A stretch of 64,000 bases of DNA from Arcticibacter sp045629565 (GCF_045629565.1 NZ_JAZQRL010000100.1:62001-126000); one strand, 5' to 3'; positions 17,822 to 27,093 are shown, counted from the stretch's first letter. The notes: generated by a model from the sequence alone, not told the origin. Numbers and translations: made by a program.

Positions 17822-19261
17822 TTAAATTGGATCTCGTAGCAAAGGCATGCTCATACATCTAAATCCGCCCCTGGCCCGGGAGAGTTCAGCCGAAGGCATG
17901 AGAATAAGTGTGCTTTTCAGTGAGTTGATGTCTGTCTCTCCAGCTTCCATTTTTTCAATAAATTCCTCCACGTGAATGACTCCGAAACCGCTCGCTTTAA
18001 ACGCTTCCACAGTCCTGTCGTTTCGATCATATCCAAGTACTACGCCATCTTTAAGAGTAAGAAGATTGCAGGAGTCGGTCCACTGTTCACGTTCGTCGTG
18101 CGGAAACTCATCATTTCCTGAATAGATAAACACTGGTTCTTCCGTGCTGCCGAGATCTTTTAGGCTTACCGATGCGAGAAGGCTTTCGATGCTTTTGAAT
18201 TTTTTCGGTTCGTCTTTATTCCTTTTGAACTGGAGAATCTGAACCTGGTCTGGTTTCTTTTTCTCGGTAAGATATTCAAGCGGCTGTCCCTTGATCTTAT
18301 TACGCCCCGAACAGATGGAATGTAATACAACCCAGGTATGGCGATTAACCTGCGTAAACAGCGTGTCGATATGCATATAGTCGCGCTTATGCGGAATCTT
18401 CACAACGGTGACCTTTTCGACTACATGGTTGTCAAAAAGCAGGCGCATTGCCTGAGTCACGCCACTTGGCGATGTGCGCTCTGAACAGCCGATGATGACA
18501 TGGTTTGGACTTACAACCATCACATCGCCTCCTTCGAGGGTTGCCTTCTCATCAGGCGCCTCACCTGGTCGCAGAAAGTGTTGTACCTGCTGAGGGATTT
18601 CCAGAATATGGTCGCGGTACGCAGCGAAAAGCGGATGGTTATAGCATATATACCGTGCGAGGAGCGCTTCCCGGTTCCGGGCTTTCTTCGCAGGCTTGTT
18701 GAGGAGAATGTAATTATTGATGACGATTCCGAGATCACGGGTAAAGATCAGGTTAGGGATGGGAGGGAAAAGCATCTCACCGCTCTGGAGTGATCCGGAT
18801 ATTAAAATCCTGGCTAACCGCGCCGGTTCGAGAGCATTCAGATCCGACTGTTGGTTGTAACTGCATCCTTCTATCGCGCAAACGGCGGCGCAAAGCTTCT
18901 CCCGGATGCCTTCGTTTTCGAGAATATCAGCCAGGAGCTTCTCGATCTCAAGAACGCGGTCTGAGGCGTAGAACCCCTGTATTCCCGGTTTGTAGAACGC
19001 ACGGTCATGGTTTTGTCTATCGCCCGAACGTATCTTTTCTCTGAGCTTTTCAGGATCCAGAAAGTACAACAGTACCTGCACGTAATAGTCATACTCTTTT
19101 CGTACGGTGTCCAGATGCAGGATGTCTTCAAAGAGCCAATCCTGGGCTTTTGAGGGCGCTACTCGTCCGATCCCGTTGTCGGGACTATGAATCAGAACCG
19201 TCCGTAGCCGGCCGATTTCTGAATCAACATTGATCTCTGATCCGGGTATTTTCATAAGCAT
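17822..19261 (-). CDS. arcA: Arginine deiminase-family amidinohydrolase
   Basis: 479 residues (477 if the ATG at 19255 is used), longer than classical arginine deiminases of about 410. The catalytic signatures are complete: SEIGRLRTVLIHSP at the start, NLIFTRDLGIVI with the Asp, ATLEGGDVMVVS with the Glu, YMHIDTLFTQVNRHTW with the His, and RARGGFRCMSMPL with the Cys near residue 468. The extra length is an insertion after the His segment, around residues 300-370, rich in Lys and Glu. It hydrolyses arginine to citrulline and ammonia. It starts the leftward arginine block and is divergent from argS. Confidence 0.82.
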   Translation of the reverse strand: MLMKIPGSEINVDSEIGRLRTVLIHSPDNGIGRVAPSKAQDWLFEDILHLDTVRKEYDYYVQVLLYFLDPEKLREKIRSGDRQNHDRAFYKPGIQGFYASDRVLEIEKLLADILENEGIREKLCAAVCAIEGCSYNQQSDLNALEPARLARILISGSLQSGEMLFPPIPNLIFTRDLGIVINNYILLNKPAKKARNREALLARYICYNHPLFAAYRDHILEIPQQVQHFLRPGEAPDEKATLEGGDVMVVSPNHVIIGCSERTSPSGVTQAMRLLFDNHVVEKVTVVKIPHKRDYMHIDTLFTQVNRHTWVVLHSICSGRNKIKGQPLEYLTEKKKPDQVQILQFKRNKDEPKKFKSIESLLASVSLKDLGSTEEPVFIYSGNDEFPHDEREQWTDSCNLLTLKDGVVLGYDRNDRTVEAFKASGFGVIHVEEFIEKMEAGETDINSLKSTLILMPSAELSRARGGFRCMSMPLLRDPI

Positions 19262-19328
19262 GGTGGTTGTATAACAAATCTAAAGGAATTTATCAGAATT
19301 TATAAGTGGCGTTTGTCGCGCTAATGAT

Positions 19329-19336
19329 TAATTTTG
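19329..19336 (+). promoter_or_regulatory. Candidate -7 box very close to the argS start
   Basis: TAATTTTG matches TAnnTTTG and ends only 4 bases before the argS ATG at 19341. If real, the transcript would have almost no leader. A TTTG lies upstream but closer than the usual spacing, so the call is weak. Confidence 0.25.
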
Positions 19337-19340
19337 GCGG

Positions 19341-21107
19341 ATGGATTTTATTGTAAAAGGAACCCTTGAGGCTGTAAAGGCCTTATACCACATTGAATTA
19401 AAAGAGAGTGACATAAACCTTCAGGAAACCCGGAAAGAATTTGAAGGAGAAACAACCATCGTAACATTTCCACTTACACGCACTTCAAAGAAGTCCCCCG
19501 AGCAAACCGGGAATGAAATAGGCACTTATCTTCAGGAAAATCTTCCACAGGTTTCAGGTTTCAATGTAATCAAAGGCTTCCTTAATATATCCCTTAGCAA
19601 TGCCTATTTGCTGGATCTGTTCCGCGGAACGATCCTTGCTCCTGCATTCGGCGAGCTTCCGTCTAACGGTAAAAAGGTGATGATCGAATATTCATCGCCC
19701 AATACCAATAAACCCTTACACCTGGGGCATGTACGCAATAACCTTCTTGGATTTTCAGTGTCGGAAATCATGGCTGCATCAGGTTATGAGGTGATTAAAG
19801 CGAACCTGGTGAATGACAGGGGGATACATATTTGTAAGTCCATGCTCGCGTGGCAGAAGTTCGGCAATGGCGAGACTCCTGAGAGTACCGGGCTAAAGGG
19901 CGATAAGCTGGTTGGAAATTACTACGTTAAATTCGATCAGGAATACAAAAAACAGATTGACGAACTGAAGGCTGCTGGTCAAAGCGAGGATGAAGCAAAG
20001 AAGAACGCGGAGCTGATTAAGGAAGCGCAGCTGATGCTCCGTCAATGGGAGGCGGGCGACCCGGAGGTGATAAATCTCTGGAAAACCATGAACAGCTGGG
20101 TGTATGCCGGTTTCGATGTTACTTACAAGAGCCTTGGTGTCGAGTTTGATCAGTACTACTACGAGTCTGACACTTACCTCCTCGGAAAGGACATCATAGA
20201 CGAAGGCCTTGAGAAGAAGGTTTTCTTTAAGAAAGAAGATAATTCGGTTTGGATTGACCTTACAGCAGACGGACTGGACGAGAAATTGGTTCTGCGCGGT
20301 GACGGTACGTCTGTATACATCACACAGGATCTCGGAACCGCTCAGTTGAAATACGACGACTTCCAGATGGATGAATCTATCTATGTTGTTGGTAATGAGC
20401 AAGACTACCACTTTAAGGTGTTGTTTCTAATCCTCGACAAACTCGGAAAATCATGGGCCAAAGGCCTGTACCACCTCTCATACGGTATGGTGGATCTGCC
20501 ATCTGGTAAGATGAAATCCCGCGAGGGGACAGTGGTTGATGCAGACGATCTCATTCAGGAGATGGTTGATACAGCTCGTCAGCGTACAGAAGAGTTAGGA
20601 AAGGTAGATGGTTTCTCCGCAGACGAAAAGGCCAGCCTGTACCGGATGATCGGTCTCGGTGCGCTGAAGTATTTCTTGCTGAAGGTAGAGCCTAAAAAAC
20701 GTCTCTTGTTTGATCCGAATGAGTCTATTGATTTTCAGGGGCATACCGGTCCGTTCATTCAGTATACACATGCGAGAATTTGCTCGGTGCTCATGAGGGC
20801 CGATGTTGCCACGCCTGCGTTCGACGATATTGCCGACCTTTCGGCCGTTCAGCGGGAGTTAATTCTTGCCATAAGTAAGTACCCTGCTGTTGTTACGGCC
20901 GCTGCGGCTGAATTCAGTCCTGCACTGATTGCCAATTACGCGTTCGACATAGCCAAGCTCTACAATAAGTTTTATCATGAGGAGCCTATTTTAAAAGAGG
21001 AGAATGCGGACCTTCGTCATATCCGTCTCGCTCTTTCATCTGCTACCGCTTCTGTGTTGAAGAGAAGTATGAAGTTATTGGGTATCGACGTTCCGCAAAG
21101 AATGTAA
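19341..21107 (+). CDS. argS: Arginyl-tRNA synthetase
   Basis: 588 residues, a full-length class I arginyl-tRNA synthetase. The HIGH motif is PLHLGHVRNN (about residue 127), and the KMSK-like loop is SGKMKSREGTVVD near residue 390, in the degenerate form usual for ArgRS. The N-terminal 110 residues are the additional tRNA-binding domain, and the last 110 the DALR anticodon-binding domain ending in MKLLGIDVPQRM. It charges tRNA-Arg in the cytoplasm. It is divergent from the arginine breakdown block, so arginine use in translation and catabolism diverge from one intergenic region of 79 bases. Confidence 0.97.
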   Translation: MDFIVKGTLEAVKALYHIELKESDINLQETRKEFEGETTIVTFPLTRTSKKSPEQTGNEIGTYLQENLPQVSGFNVIKGFLNISLSNAYLLDLFRGTILAPAFGELPSNGKKVMIEYSSPNTNKPLHLGHVRNNLLGFSVSEIMAASGYEVIKANLVNDRGIHICKSMLAWQKFGNGETPESTGLKGDKLVGNYYVKFDQEYKKQIDELKAAGQSEDEAKKNAELIKEAQLMLRQWEAGDPEVINLWKTMNSWVYAGFDVTYKSLGVEFDQYYYESDTYLLGKDIIDEGLEKKVFFKKEDNSVWIDLTADGLDEKLVLRGDGTSVYITQDLGTAQLKYDDFQMDESIYVVGNEQDYHFKVLFLILDKLGKSWAKGLYHLSYGMVDLPSGKMKSREGTVVDADDLIQEMVDTARQRTEELGKVDGFSADEKASLYRMIGLGALKYFLLKVEPKKRLLFDPNESIDFQGHTGPFIQYTHARICSVLMRADVATPAFDDIADLSAVQRELILAISKYPAVVTAAAAEFSPALIANYAFDIAKLYNKFYHEEPILKEENADLRHIRLALSSATASVLKRSMKLLGIDVPQRM

Positions 21108-21131
21108 GCTTACTGCTCTAAATACGTAAAA

Positions 21132-21587
21132 ATGTTTTTATTCAATGTACGTGTGTACGGCCTTTTGATCAATGAGCAGGATGAGATCCTGCTTAGTGAT
21201 GAAGAGCACCAGTCAGTGAGGTTTAGTAAGTTTCCTGGCGGGGGCCTGGAGTATGGCGAAGGTCTTTTGGATGCGCTCAGGAGGGAGTTCATGGAAGAAT
21301 GTGAAACTCCCATAGAAGTTCTTGAGCATATATATACCACAGATTTCTTTGAAAAGTCGTCTTTTAATGAGAGTCAGATCATCAGTATTTACTATTTGGT
21401 AAAGCCTCTTGAACAGCTGAAGTGCCGTATTTCCACGGGCAGCTTCGACTTTCAGGACGACGGCGCAGTGAAGCAGTCGTTCCGGTGGGTGAAGAGGACA
21501 GCACTTTCTCCCGATGATGTAACCTTTCTTACAGATAAGATCGCCATCGAAAAGTTACATGAATTTACGAACAAAGCGGGGAGCTGA
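21132..21587 (+). CDS. NUDIX hydrolase with an altered NUDIX box
   Basis: 151 residues with a NUDIX box at about residues 37-59: GGLEYGEGLLDALRREFMEE fits G-x5-E-x7-RE-x2-EE, so the metal-binding Glu residues are all present. The following Gly of the consensus (EExG) is Glu here. The fold hydrolyses a nucleoside diphosphate linked to another group; the substrate is unknown. It lies 24 bases after argS and may be cotranscribed with it. Confidence 0.85.
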   Translation: MFLFNVRVYGLLINEQDEILLSDEEHQSVRFSKFPGGGLEYGEGLLDALRREFMEECETPIEVLEHIYTTDFFEKSSFNESQIISIYYLVKPLEQLKCRISTGSFDFQDDGAVKQSFRWVKRTALSPDDVTFLTDKIAIEKLHEFTNKAGS

Positions 21588-21623
21588 ACTATTTGCTTAA
21601 CTGATACAAAGCCCTAACTACCT

Positions 21624-22316
21624 ATGGAACAACCAGCCGCACCCCCAGATAATACAGGTTCTGAAGAAATGCAACGATCGTTCAGACTGTTCTCAAAGGG
21701 GTTCCTGGTCGCCATGCTCGTGTTTGTTTCACTGATATCTTTTTTTGTGCTCGTTAAGCTGATCCTGATCGACGAGAACGAAGCTTTCGACCGCGAAATC
21801 TATTCGTTGATTGAACCCCATACAAACGAAACGACTTCCCGGATTATGGTGATTTACAGCTGGATCGGCGGTACCCGTTTCATGCTTCCCGCCAATATTT
21901 TGCTTATCTGCTATTGTCTGTTTATCAGGAAGGATAGGTGGCAATCCATCAAACTTGGCGTCATAGCACTCAGCAGCGTTTGCGTAATGCATTTGCTCAA
22001 GCTTGTCTTCAACAGGTCCCGGCCTTTGGTTCCGCTGCTTGATCCGGCATATGGTTTAAGCTTCCCAAGCGGGCACGCTATGACAAGTGTTACTTTCTTT
22101 GGTCTTTTTATCTACCTGACAGCCAAGCATGTAAGAAATATCTTCCTGAAGATTTTGCTGATCGTGCTGTTGTTTAGTTTTATTGTTATCATCGGTTATA
22201 GCCGCGTTTATCTACGGGTTCATTATCCAAGTGACGTGCTGGCCGGATACTGCATGGGAACTATATGGCTGGTGCTTTGCCTGTGGTTGCTCAAGCGGAT
22301 CGAAACCAGGAAATGA
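21624..22316 (+). CDS. PAP2-family membrane phosphatase
   Basis: 230 residues with a cytoplasmic N-terminus and five to six membrane helices. The three phosphatase motifs are complete: KLVFNRSRPL, SFPSGHAMTS and SRVYLRVHYPSDVLAG, giving the catalytic His pair and Arg residues. Such enzymes dephosphorylate undecaprenyl pyrophosphate, phosphatidylglycerol phosphate or phosphatidic acid at the outer face of the inner membrane. Which lipid is used is not clear. It lies 36 bases after the NUDIX gene, in the same direction. Confidence 0.9.
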   Translation: MEQPAAPPDNTGSEEMQRSFRLFSKGFLVAMLVFVSLISFFVLVKLILIDENEAFDREIYSLIEPHTNETTSRIMVIYSWIGGTRFMLPANILLICYCLFIRKDRWQSIKLGVIALSSVCVMHLLKLVFNRSRPLVPLLDPAYGLSFPSGHAMTSVTFFGLFIYLTAKHVRNIFLKILLIVLLFSFIVIIGYSRVYLRVHYPSDVLAGYCMGTIWLVLCLWLLKRIETRK

Positions 22317-22374
22317 CAGACCCCTGTCGAACAAGACACCCCTTGCGGTGTTTTATCAATATAATTTCGACAAT

Positions 22375-23322
22375 ATGGAACGACGCAAAATAGGTAAATC
22401 AGAGCTCAAAGTATCTACAATTTGTTTTGGCGGCAACGTGTTCGGCTGGACCGCTAACCAATCGGTATCTTTCCAACTTTTGGATGAGTTTGTTGACTTG
22501 GGGTTTAATTTCATAGACACAGCAGACGTCTATTCCCGCTGGGTGCCGGGTAATTCAGGAGGTGACTCGGAGAAAGTCATTGGCCAATGGCTGAAAGAAA
22601 GCAAAAAACGCAAAGATATCGTGCTGGCTACCAAGGTCGGCTCTGAGATGGGCGAGGGACTTAAAGGCCTGAAAAAGGACTACATCATTCAGGCTGTTGA
22701 GGCCTCTTTAAGCCGGCTCCAGACAGACTATATAGATCTCTACCAGTCACACTACGACGATCCTTCTACTCCGGTGGAAGAGACGCTCGAGGCCTATGCG
22801 AAGCTGATCAGCGAAGGCAAGGTGCGGGTTATCGGCGCGTCCAACTTTGCGCCCGGGAGACTACGGGAAGCACTGGACGCAAGTGAAAAGGGACTGCCCA
22901 GATACGAATGTTTCCAACCGGAGTACAATCTAGTTGAGCGTGCGGGCTTTGAAACGGAATACCTGCCAATTGTAAAGGAGTACGGAATCGGTGTTATATC
23001 CTATTTCTCATTAGCCGCCGGATTCCTGACCGGAAAATACCGGTCTGAAGCCGATCTCTCCAAGAGTCCCCGCGGCGCAGGCGTTAAAAAGTATCTGAAC
23101 GAGAAAGGCACTTCGATACTAAACAAGCTTGATGAAATCGCCGCGAAGCACGGTGCTACGCCTGCGCAAGTGTCACTTGCATGGCTCATTTCGCAACCCG
23201 GCGTTACAGCTCCTATTGCCAGTGCTACCAGCGTGGAGCAGCTGCGCGACATTGCAAAGGCTGCGTATCTGAATCTTGACAATGGAGACCTCGAAGAATT
23301 GAATGCAGTAAGCGCATATTAA
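22375..23322 (+). CDS. Aldo/keto reductase
   Basis: 315 residues from the ATG at 22375 (MERRKIGKSELKVSTICFGG); the frame is open further upstream but only over the end of the PAP2 gene. The TIM-barrel family signatures are NFIDTADVYSRW (Asp and Tyr of the tetrad), VLATKVGSEMG (Lys) and LYQSHYDDPSTP (His). VRVIGASNFAPGRL and the final VTAPIASATSVEQL help bind NADPH. It resembles the YajO/voltage-channel-beta-like branch that reduces diverse aldehydes. Substrate unknown. Confidence 0.9.
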   Translation: MERRKIGKSELKVSTICFGGNVFGWTANQSVSFQLLDEFVDLGFNFIDTADVYSRWVPGNSGGDSEKVIGQWLKESKKRKDIVLATKVGSEMGEGLKGLKKDYIIQAVEASLSRLQTDYIDLYQSHYDDPSTPVEETLEAYAKLISEGKVRVIGASNFAPGRLREALDASEKGLPRYECFQPEYNLVERAGFETEYLPIVKEYGIGVISYFSLAAGFLTGKYRSEADLSKSPRGAGVKKYLNEKGTSILNKLDEIAAKHGATPAQVSLAWLISQPGVTAPIASATSVEQLRDIAKAAYLNLDNGDLEELNAVSAY

Positions 23323-23348
23323 GGCGAAAATCTCTAAGTTTGGCCTTA

Positions 23349-25187
23349 ATGGGATATCAAAGTTTAGAAGCATGTGTAAATGACCTGGAGCAGCATGGCC
23401 ATTTAATACGGATCAAAGAAGAAGTGGACCCTTACCTGGAAATGGCAGCTATACACCTGCGCGTTTACGAGCATCAGGGTCCAGCCTTGTATTTTGAAAA
23501 TATCAAAGGCAGCAAGTTTCCCGCGGTATCCAATCTGTTTGGAACGCTGGAGCGCTCTAAATTCATTTTCAGGGACACTCTCGACAAGATCAAGACGCTG
23601 GTGGACATCAAGATGGATCCTGTAAAGGCCATGAAGAATCCCTTCAAATACGCCAATGTCAGCCTGACGGCACTATCGGCTTTGCCTATGAAAGTGGGCC
23701 GGAATGCTCCGGTGTCATTTGGACAAACCAGCATTTCTGAACTTCCTCAAATTGTAAACTGGCCGATGGACGGAGGGCCGTTTGTGACCATGCCTCAGGT
23801 GTATACGGAGGATTATGATAAACCAGGCGTTATGAACGCCAACCTGGGGATGTACCGCATCCAGTTGGGCGGAAATGACTACATACAGGACAAGGAAATA
23901 GGACTTCATTATCAGCTGCACCGGGGCATCGGAGTGCATCAGGCCAAAGCCAATGCTTTAGGACAGCCGCTGAAGGTGAGTATCTTTGTAGGAGGCCCCC
24001 CATCACATCCGCTGTCAGCCGTGATGCCACTGCCAGAAGGGTTATCAGAAATGATATTTGCTGGAGCACTGGGCAATCGCCGGTTCCGTTATTTCTACGA
24101 CGACGAAGGATTTTGTATTTCCGCGGATGCGGACTTTGTTATCACTGGAACGGTCTATCCGCAGGATAATAAGCCGGAAGGACCTTTTGGAGATCACCTC
24201 GGCTACTATAGTCTGGTTCATCCTTTTCCGCTGATGAAGGTTCATAAGGTATACCATAAGAAGAATCCGATCTGGTCTTTCACCGTAGTAGGTCGCCCGC
24301 CACAGGAAGATACCAGTTTTGGCGCGCTAATCCATGAAATCACGGGCTCTGCTATGCCGAAGGAAATAGCTGGGTTGCACGAAGTGAATGCCGTAGATGC
24401 TGCTGGCGTACATCCCCTGTTGTTCGCGATCGGGAGCGAGCGGTATACGCCGTACCTGAACGAGCGCCGGCCTCAGGAGATCCTGACCATCGCGAACCAA
24501 ATTCTCGGCCGAAACCAGCTCAGTCTGGCTAAGTATCTTTTTATTGCGGCAAAGGAAGACAATCCTGCTCTCCATACACATTCTATCGACACATTTATGA
24601 TGCATGTGCTGGAGCGGATGGATTTTACCAGAGATCTCCACTTTCATACCAATACGACGATTGATACGCTGGACTATAGCGGTGATGGGTTGAACTCCGG
24701 ATCTAAGGTGGTGTTTGCTGCTGCAGGCGATAAAAGGCGCGAGCTATGGCGAGAAATACCCTATTACTTTGAAGTACCGTCGCTGTTCGGTGGGTTTAAG
24801 CTGGCCATACCGGGCGTAATAGCGGTGGAGGGCATGCCATATTCTTCCGCGGAAGGCACGAAGAGGGAAATCGCTTTACTGGATGTACATTTGAAAGGTG
24901 TTGAACTAGATGGTCTTGCTCTGATTATTTTATGTGACAATGCTGAATTTACTGCAGCTGATATTAATAATCTGGTCTGGGTAACGTTCACGCGGAGCAA
25001 TCCTTCGCATGACGTACATGGCATTAATAGTTTTACGGAGCATAAACATTGGGGCTGCAGAGGTCCTCTGATTATTGATGCACGTAAGAAACCTCATCAT
25101 GCACCAGAATTAATAAAGGATCAGGAGGTCGAACGGCGGGTCGATAGGATGGGCGTCAAAGGAGGGTCTCTCTTCGGTATCATTTAA
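23349..25187 (+). CDS. UbiD-family decarboxylase
   Basis: 612 residues from the ATG at 23349; a TTG at 23340 is in frame but less likely. MGYQSLEACVNDLEQHGHLI is a typical UbiD start, and KPEGPFGDHLGYYS (about 278-291) carries the conserved Glu residues around the prenylated-FMN site. UbiD enzymes decarboxylate unsaturated acids reversibly and need the prenyl-FMN cofactor made by UbiX, which is not in this window. As the likely quinone is menaquinone, a role in menaquinone or aromatic acid metabolism is more plausible than in ubiquinone synthesis, but this is inference. Confidence 0.88.
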   Translation: MGYQSLEACVNDLEQHGHLIRIKEEVDPYLEMAAIHLRVYEHQGPALYFENIKGSKFPAVSNLFGTLERSKFIFRDTLDKIKTLVDIKMDPVKAMKNPFKYANVSLTALSALPMKVGRNAPVSFGQTSISELPQIVNWPMDGGPFVTMPQVYTEDYDKPGVMNANLGMYRIQLGGNDYIQDKEIGLHYQLHRGIGVHQAKANALGQPLKVSIFVGGPPSHPLSAVMPLPEGLSEMIFAGALGNRRFRYFYDDEGFCISADADFVITGTVYPQDNKPEGPFGDHLGYYSLVHPFPLMKVHKVYHKKNPIWSFTVVGRPPQEDTSFGALIHEITGSAMPKEIAGLHEVNAVDAAGVHPLLFAIGSERYTPYLNERRPQEILTIANQILGRNQLSLAKYLFIAAKEDNPALHTHSIDTFMMHVLERMDFTRDLHFHTNTTIDTLDYSGDGLNSGSKVVFAAAGDKRRELWREIPYYFEVPSLFGGFKLAIPGVIAVEGMPYSSAEGTKREIALLDVHLKGVELDGLALIILCDNAEFTAADINNLVWVTFTRSNPSHDVHGINSFTEHKHWGCRGPLIIDARKKPHHAPELIKDQEVERRVDRMGVKGGSLFGII

Positions 25188-25306
25188 TACTTCGAAACTT
25201 TCTAAAAGCGGAAGGCGTCTTTATCCTGATCAGATATCCATGCGTTCTGCCAGGGCTGTCTATGCCCTGAGGCCTGTTTCTGATCAGCCTGTGATCAGCC
25301 GAGGGC
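25188..25306. other. Spacer rich in TGATCA palindromes
   Basis: Noncoding. CTGATCAG or TGATCAG occurs three times (near 25227, 25280 and 25292) and once more after the terminator near 25581. I see no promoter or gene. Confidence 0.35.
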
Positions 25307-25488
25307 CAGCTAGTGGGCAGCTAGTGGGTGCAGCCATACCTCAGCCACCGTGTAGCCACCTTATAGCCACGTTTTGTAAGGAAAAGGTGGCTACACCGTG
25401 GCTGCAACGTAGCTACACCGTGGCTCTACCCACCAGCAGCTCACCAGCAGGCCCCCACCAGGTCACCACCAGGTCACCACCAGACCCG
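25307..25488. repeat. Noncoding array of 11-bp units forming a large imperfect palindrome
   Basis: Units start at 25307 and 25318 (CAGCTAGTGGG twice), 25331, 25342, 25353 and 25364 (core YAGCCAC), 25387, 25398, 25409 and 25420 (core GTRGCT or GTGGCT, the reverse complement), 25431 and 25442 (CACCAGCAG), 25456, 25467 and 25478 (CACCAGGTCAC twice, then CACCAGACCCG). The step is exactly 11 bases within each group. The four units before and the four after the spacer at 25375-25386 are inverted: 25342-25361 pairs with 25385-25404 with one mismatch. A step of 11 is not a multiple of 3, which argues against a coding repeat. It lies between the stop codon of the UbiD gene and the terminator. Confidence 0.85.
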
Positions 25489-25536
25489 AGCAAGTCTCAG
25501 GGAGTTTCCGGAATTTCCTTAGGCTGGCATAAAAAC

Positions 25537-25563
25537 AAAAAAGAGGGCGATCGCCCTCTTTTT
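25537..25563. terminator. Bidirectional palindromic terminator
   Basis: A perfect palindrome centred between 25550 and 25551, GAGGGCGA-TCGCCCTC flanked by A and T runs, works on both strands. It separates the UbiD gene and 11-bp array from the convergent porin gene. Confidence 0.88.
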
Positions 25564-25585
25564 GCTTATGTATTGAATGGTCTGA

Positions 25586-27076
25586 TCAGAAGCGAAGGCC
25601 CAAAGTCAAATAAACATTATCGTTGGTCCACTTTAAGTCTGCCGCAGGGCTTTGTGTCGCCAGTTCGTAAGGATAAATCGTTTGCTTCCTGGATACATTC
25701 TGATAGGTAGCGTCTACATAGAAATTACCCACCCGGTAGCCGAGGCCACCACTTACCACATTTGTTGCGCCACCGATTCCTTCTTCAGGGTTTGCCAGGT
25801 AGCTATATCCTGCCCGCAGGTAAAGATTCTCGTTCAAGCGTCCTTCACCGCCCACTTTCGCATTTACGACGGATTTATATAAGTTTGAAATACGTTGATT
25901 ATCATCACCTGAAGTAGGGTAGTTGCTTAACTTCATTCCGGCATAGTCTACATACTCAATATCTGCTGAAAGGAAACCGAACTGTTGAAAGAAAACGGCT
26001 ACACCACCATTAACCTTCATCGGAGTCCTCAGATTGTAGTTGTCTGCGAAGGTTTCCGGCAGTGCAGGGAACTGGTCTCCTCCATCATAGAAAGTCTCAA
26101 GAGCCAGACTGCTGTCATCTTCTATCGAATACCAGGTTGGACTGGTGAACGATGCACCTATACGAACCGACTCAACAGGTTTGTAGATCATCCCTAACTT
26201 AAAGTTTACCCCACTACCACGCGTCTGTTGGTTGAAATCGTAAAAAGTTCTGTATTCTGCACCTTCAGGCACTATGTTGCCTACAGCCCCAACATTTCCT
26301 ACTTCACTTACAGTAGAGTAGGAGTTGTATCGCAAACTTGTCAGACCTACACTCAGTCCGAGGTAAAGTTTATTGCTGTAGTTTGTACCCATTGCGATGT
26401 TAAACTCGGTTTGACCACCTGTTCTTCTTCGGGTCATCGTCTGGTCAGCATCCGTATAGGTGTTGGGACCATACAGATTCCCGTATGAGTCGCGGCCGAC
26501 GGAGTCAATCAGGTAGCTTTCGTAGCCCCACCAGCCCAAAGGATTGCCAGCACGGTTCAGGTCATCGACACTACCCCCTACCAGGTTTGCCTGGTCTGCC
26601 AGAAAATCGGCAATAGAATTGTTAGGATTACGTCCGGCCAGATACAAATTATCATAAAAGTTATTCGTTCTGTTCCATGATAGCCCGAAGTTGAAGTTCA
26701 GAAAGCCGGTTGTTGCATTTGACCCTGCCGGAACCTTCTTGGCGGAATGGAACAATAACGACGCATTATGGAAATTGAGCTGATCCTTTCCATCGGATTC
26801 ACTTTGGTTAAAATAGTTGGAAGTGACGTTAGAAGAATTGAACTCAGGGGTGATGCTGATTTCAGAGCGGTTAAAGAAACCAAGTCCCGCCGGATTACCA
26901 CCGATAGCGCTCAGGTCTCCGCCAACAGCCGTTGAAGCGTTTCCGATAGCCTTGATTCTGGATGTCGACCCTTCGTTAAATCTCGAGAACCGGAGCGCAT
27001 CCTGATTAAATTGAGCGTATGATACTTGGGTGATCGCAGTAGCTGCGATCACCATTACTATATTCTGAATTTTCAT
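25586..27076 (-). CDS. OmpP1/FadL/TodX-family outer membrane porin
   Basis: 496 residues with a signal peptide (MKIQNIVMVIAATAITQVSY, cut near AQ). The mature start, FNQDALRFSRFNEGSTSRIK, followed by SAIGGNPAGLGFF, is the conserved N-terminal hatch of the FadL family, and the rest is a run of amphipathic beta strands ending in a C-terminal aromatic (YLTLGLRF), as needed for barrel insertion. Family members let hydrophobic compounds pass the outer membrane. The next gene upstream on the same strand encodes a lipoprotein, with 17 bases between them, so they may form an operon. Confidence 0.9.
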   Translation of the reverse strand: MKIQNIVMVIAATAITQVSYAQFNQDALRFSRFNEGSTSRIKAIGNASTAVGGDLSAIGGNPAGLGFFNRSEISITPEFNSSNVTSNYFNQSESDGKDQLNFHNASLLFHSAKKVPAGSNATTGFLNFNFGLSWNRTNNFYDNLYLAGRNPNNSIADFLADQANLVGGSVDDLNRAGNPLGWWGYESYLIDSVGRDSYGNLYGPNTYTDADQTMTRRRTGGQTEFNIAMGTNYSNKLYLGLSVGLTSLRYNSYSTVSEVGNVGAVGNIVPEGAEYRTFYDFNQQTRGSGVNFKLGMIYKPVESVRIGASFTSPTWYSIEDDSSLALETFYDGGDQFPALPETFADNYNLRTPMKVNGGVAVFFQQFGFLSADIEYVDYAGMKLSNYPTSGDDNQRISNLYKSVVNAKVGGEGRLNENLYLRAGYSYLANPEEGIGGATNVVSGGLGYRVGNFYVDATYQNVSRKQTIYPYELATQSPAADLKWTNDNVYLTLGLRF

Positions 27077-27093
27077 TTTGGTTTAGTTAAGTA

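Noticed and set aside
25307..25488. The repeat array as a CRISPR
   Set aside because: The units are 11 bases and directly adjacent, without unique spacers, and no cas gene is near.
25240..25710. A 156-codon rightward open frame across the 11-bp array
   Set aside because: Its translation comes from an 11-base repeat, runs through the terminator and then antisense into the porin gene, and resembles no protein.
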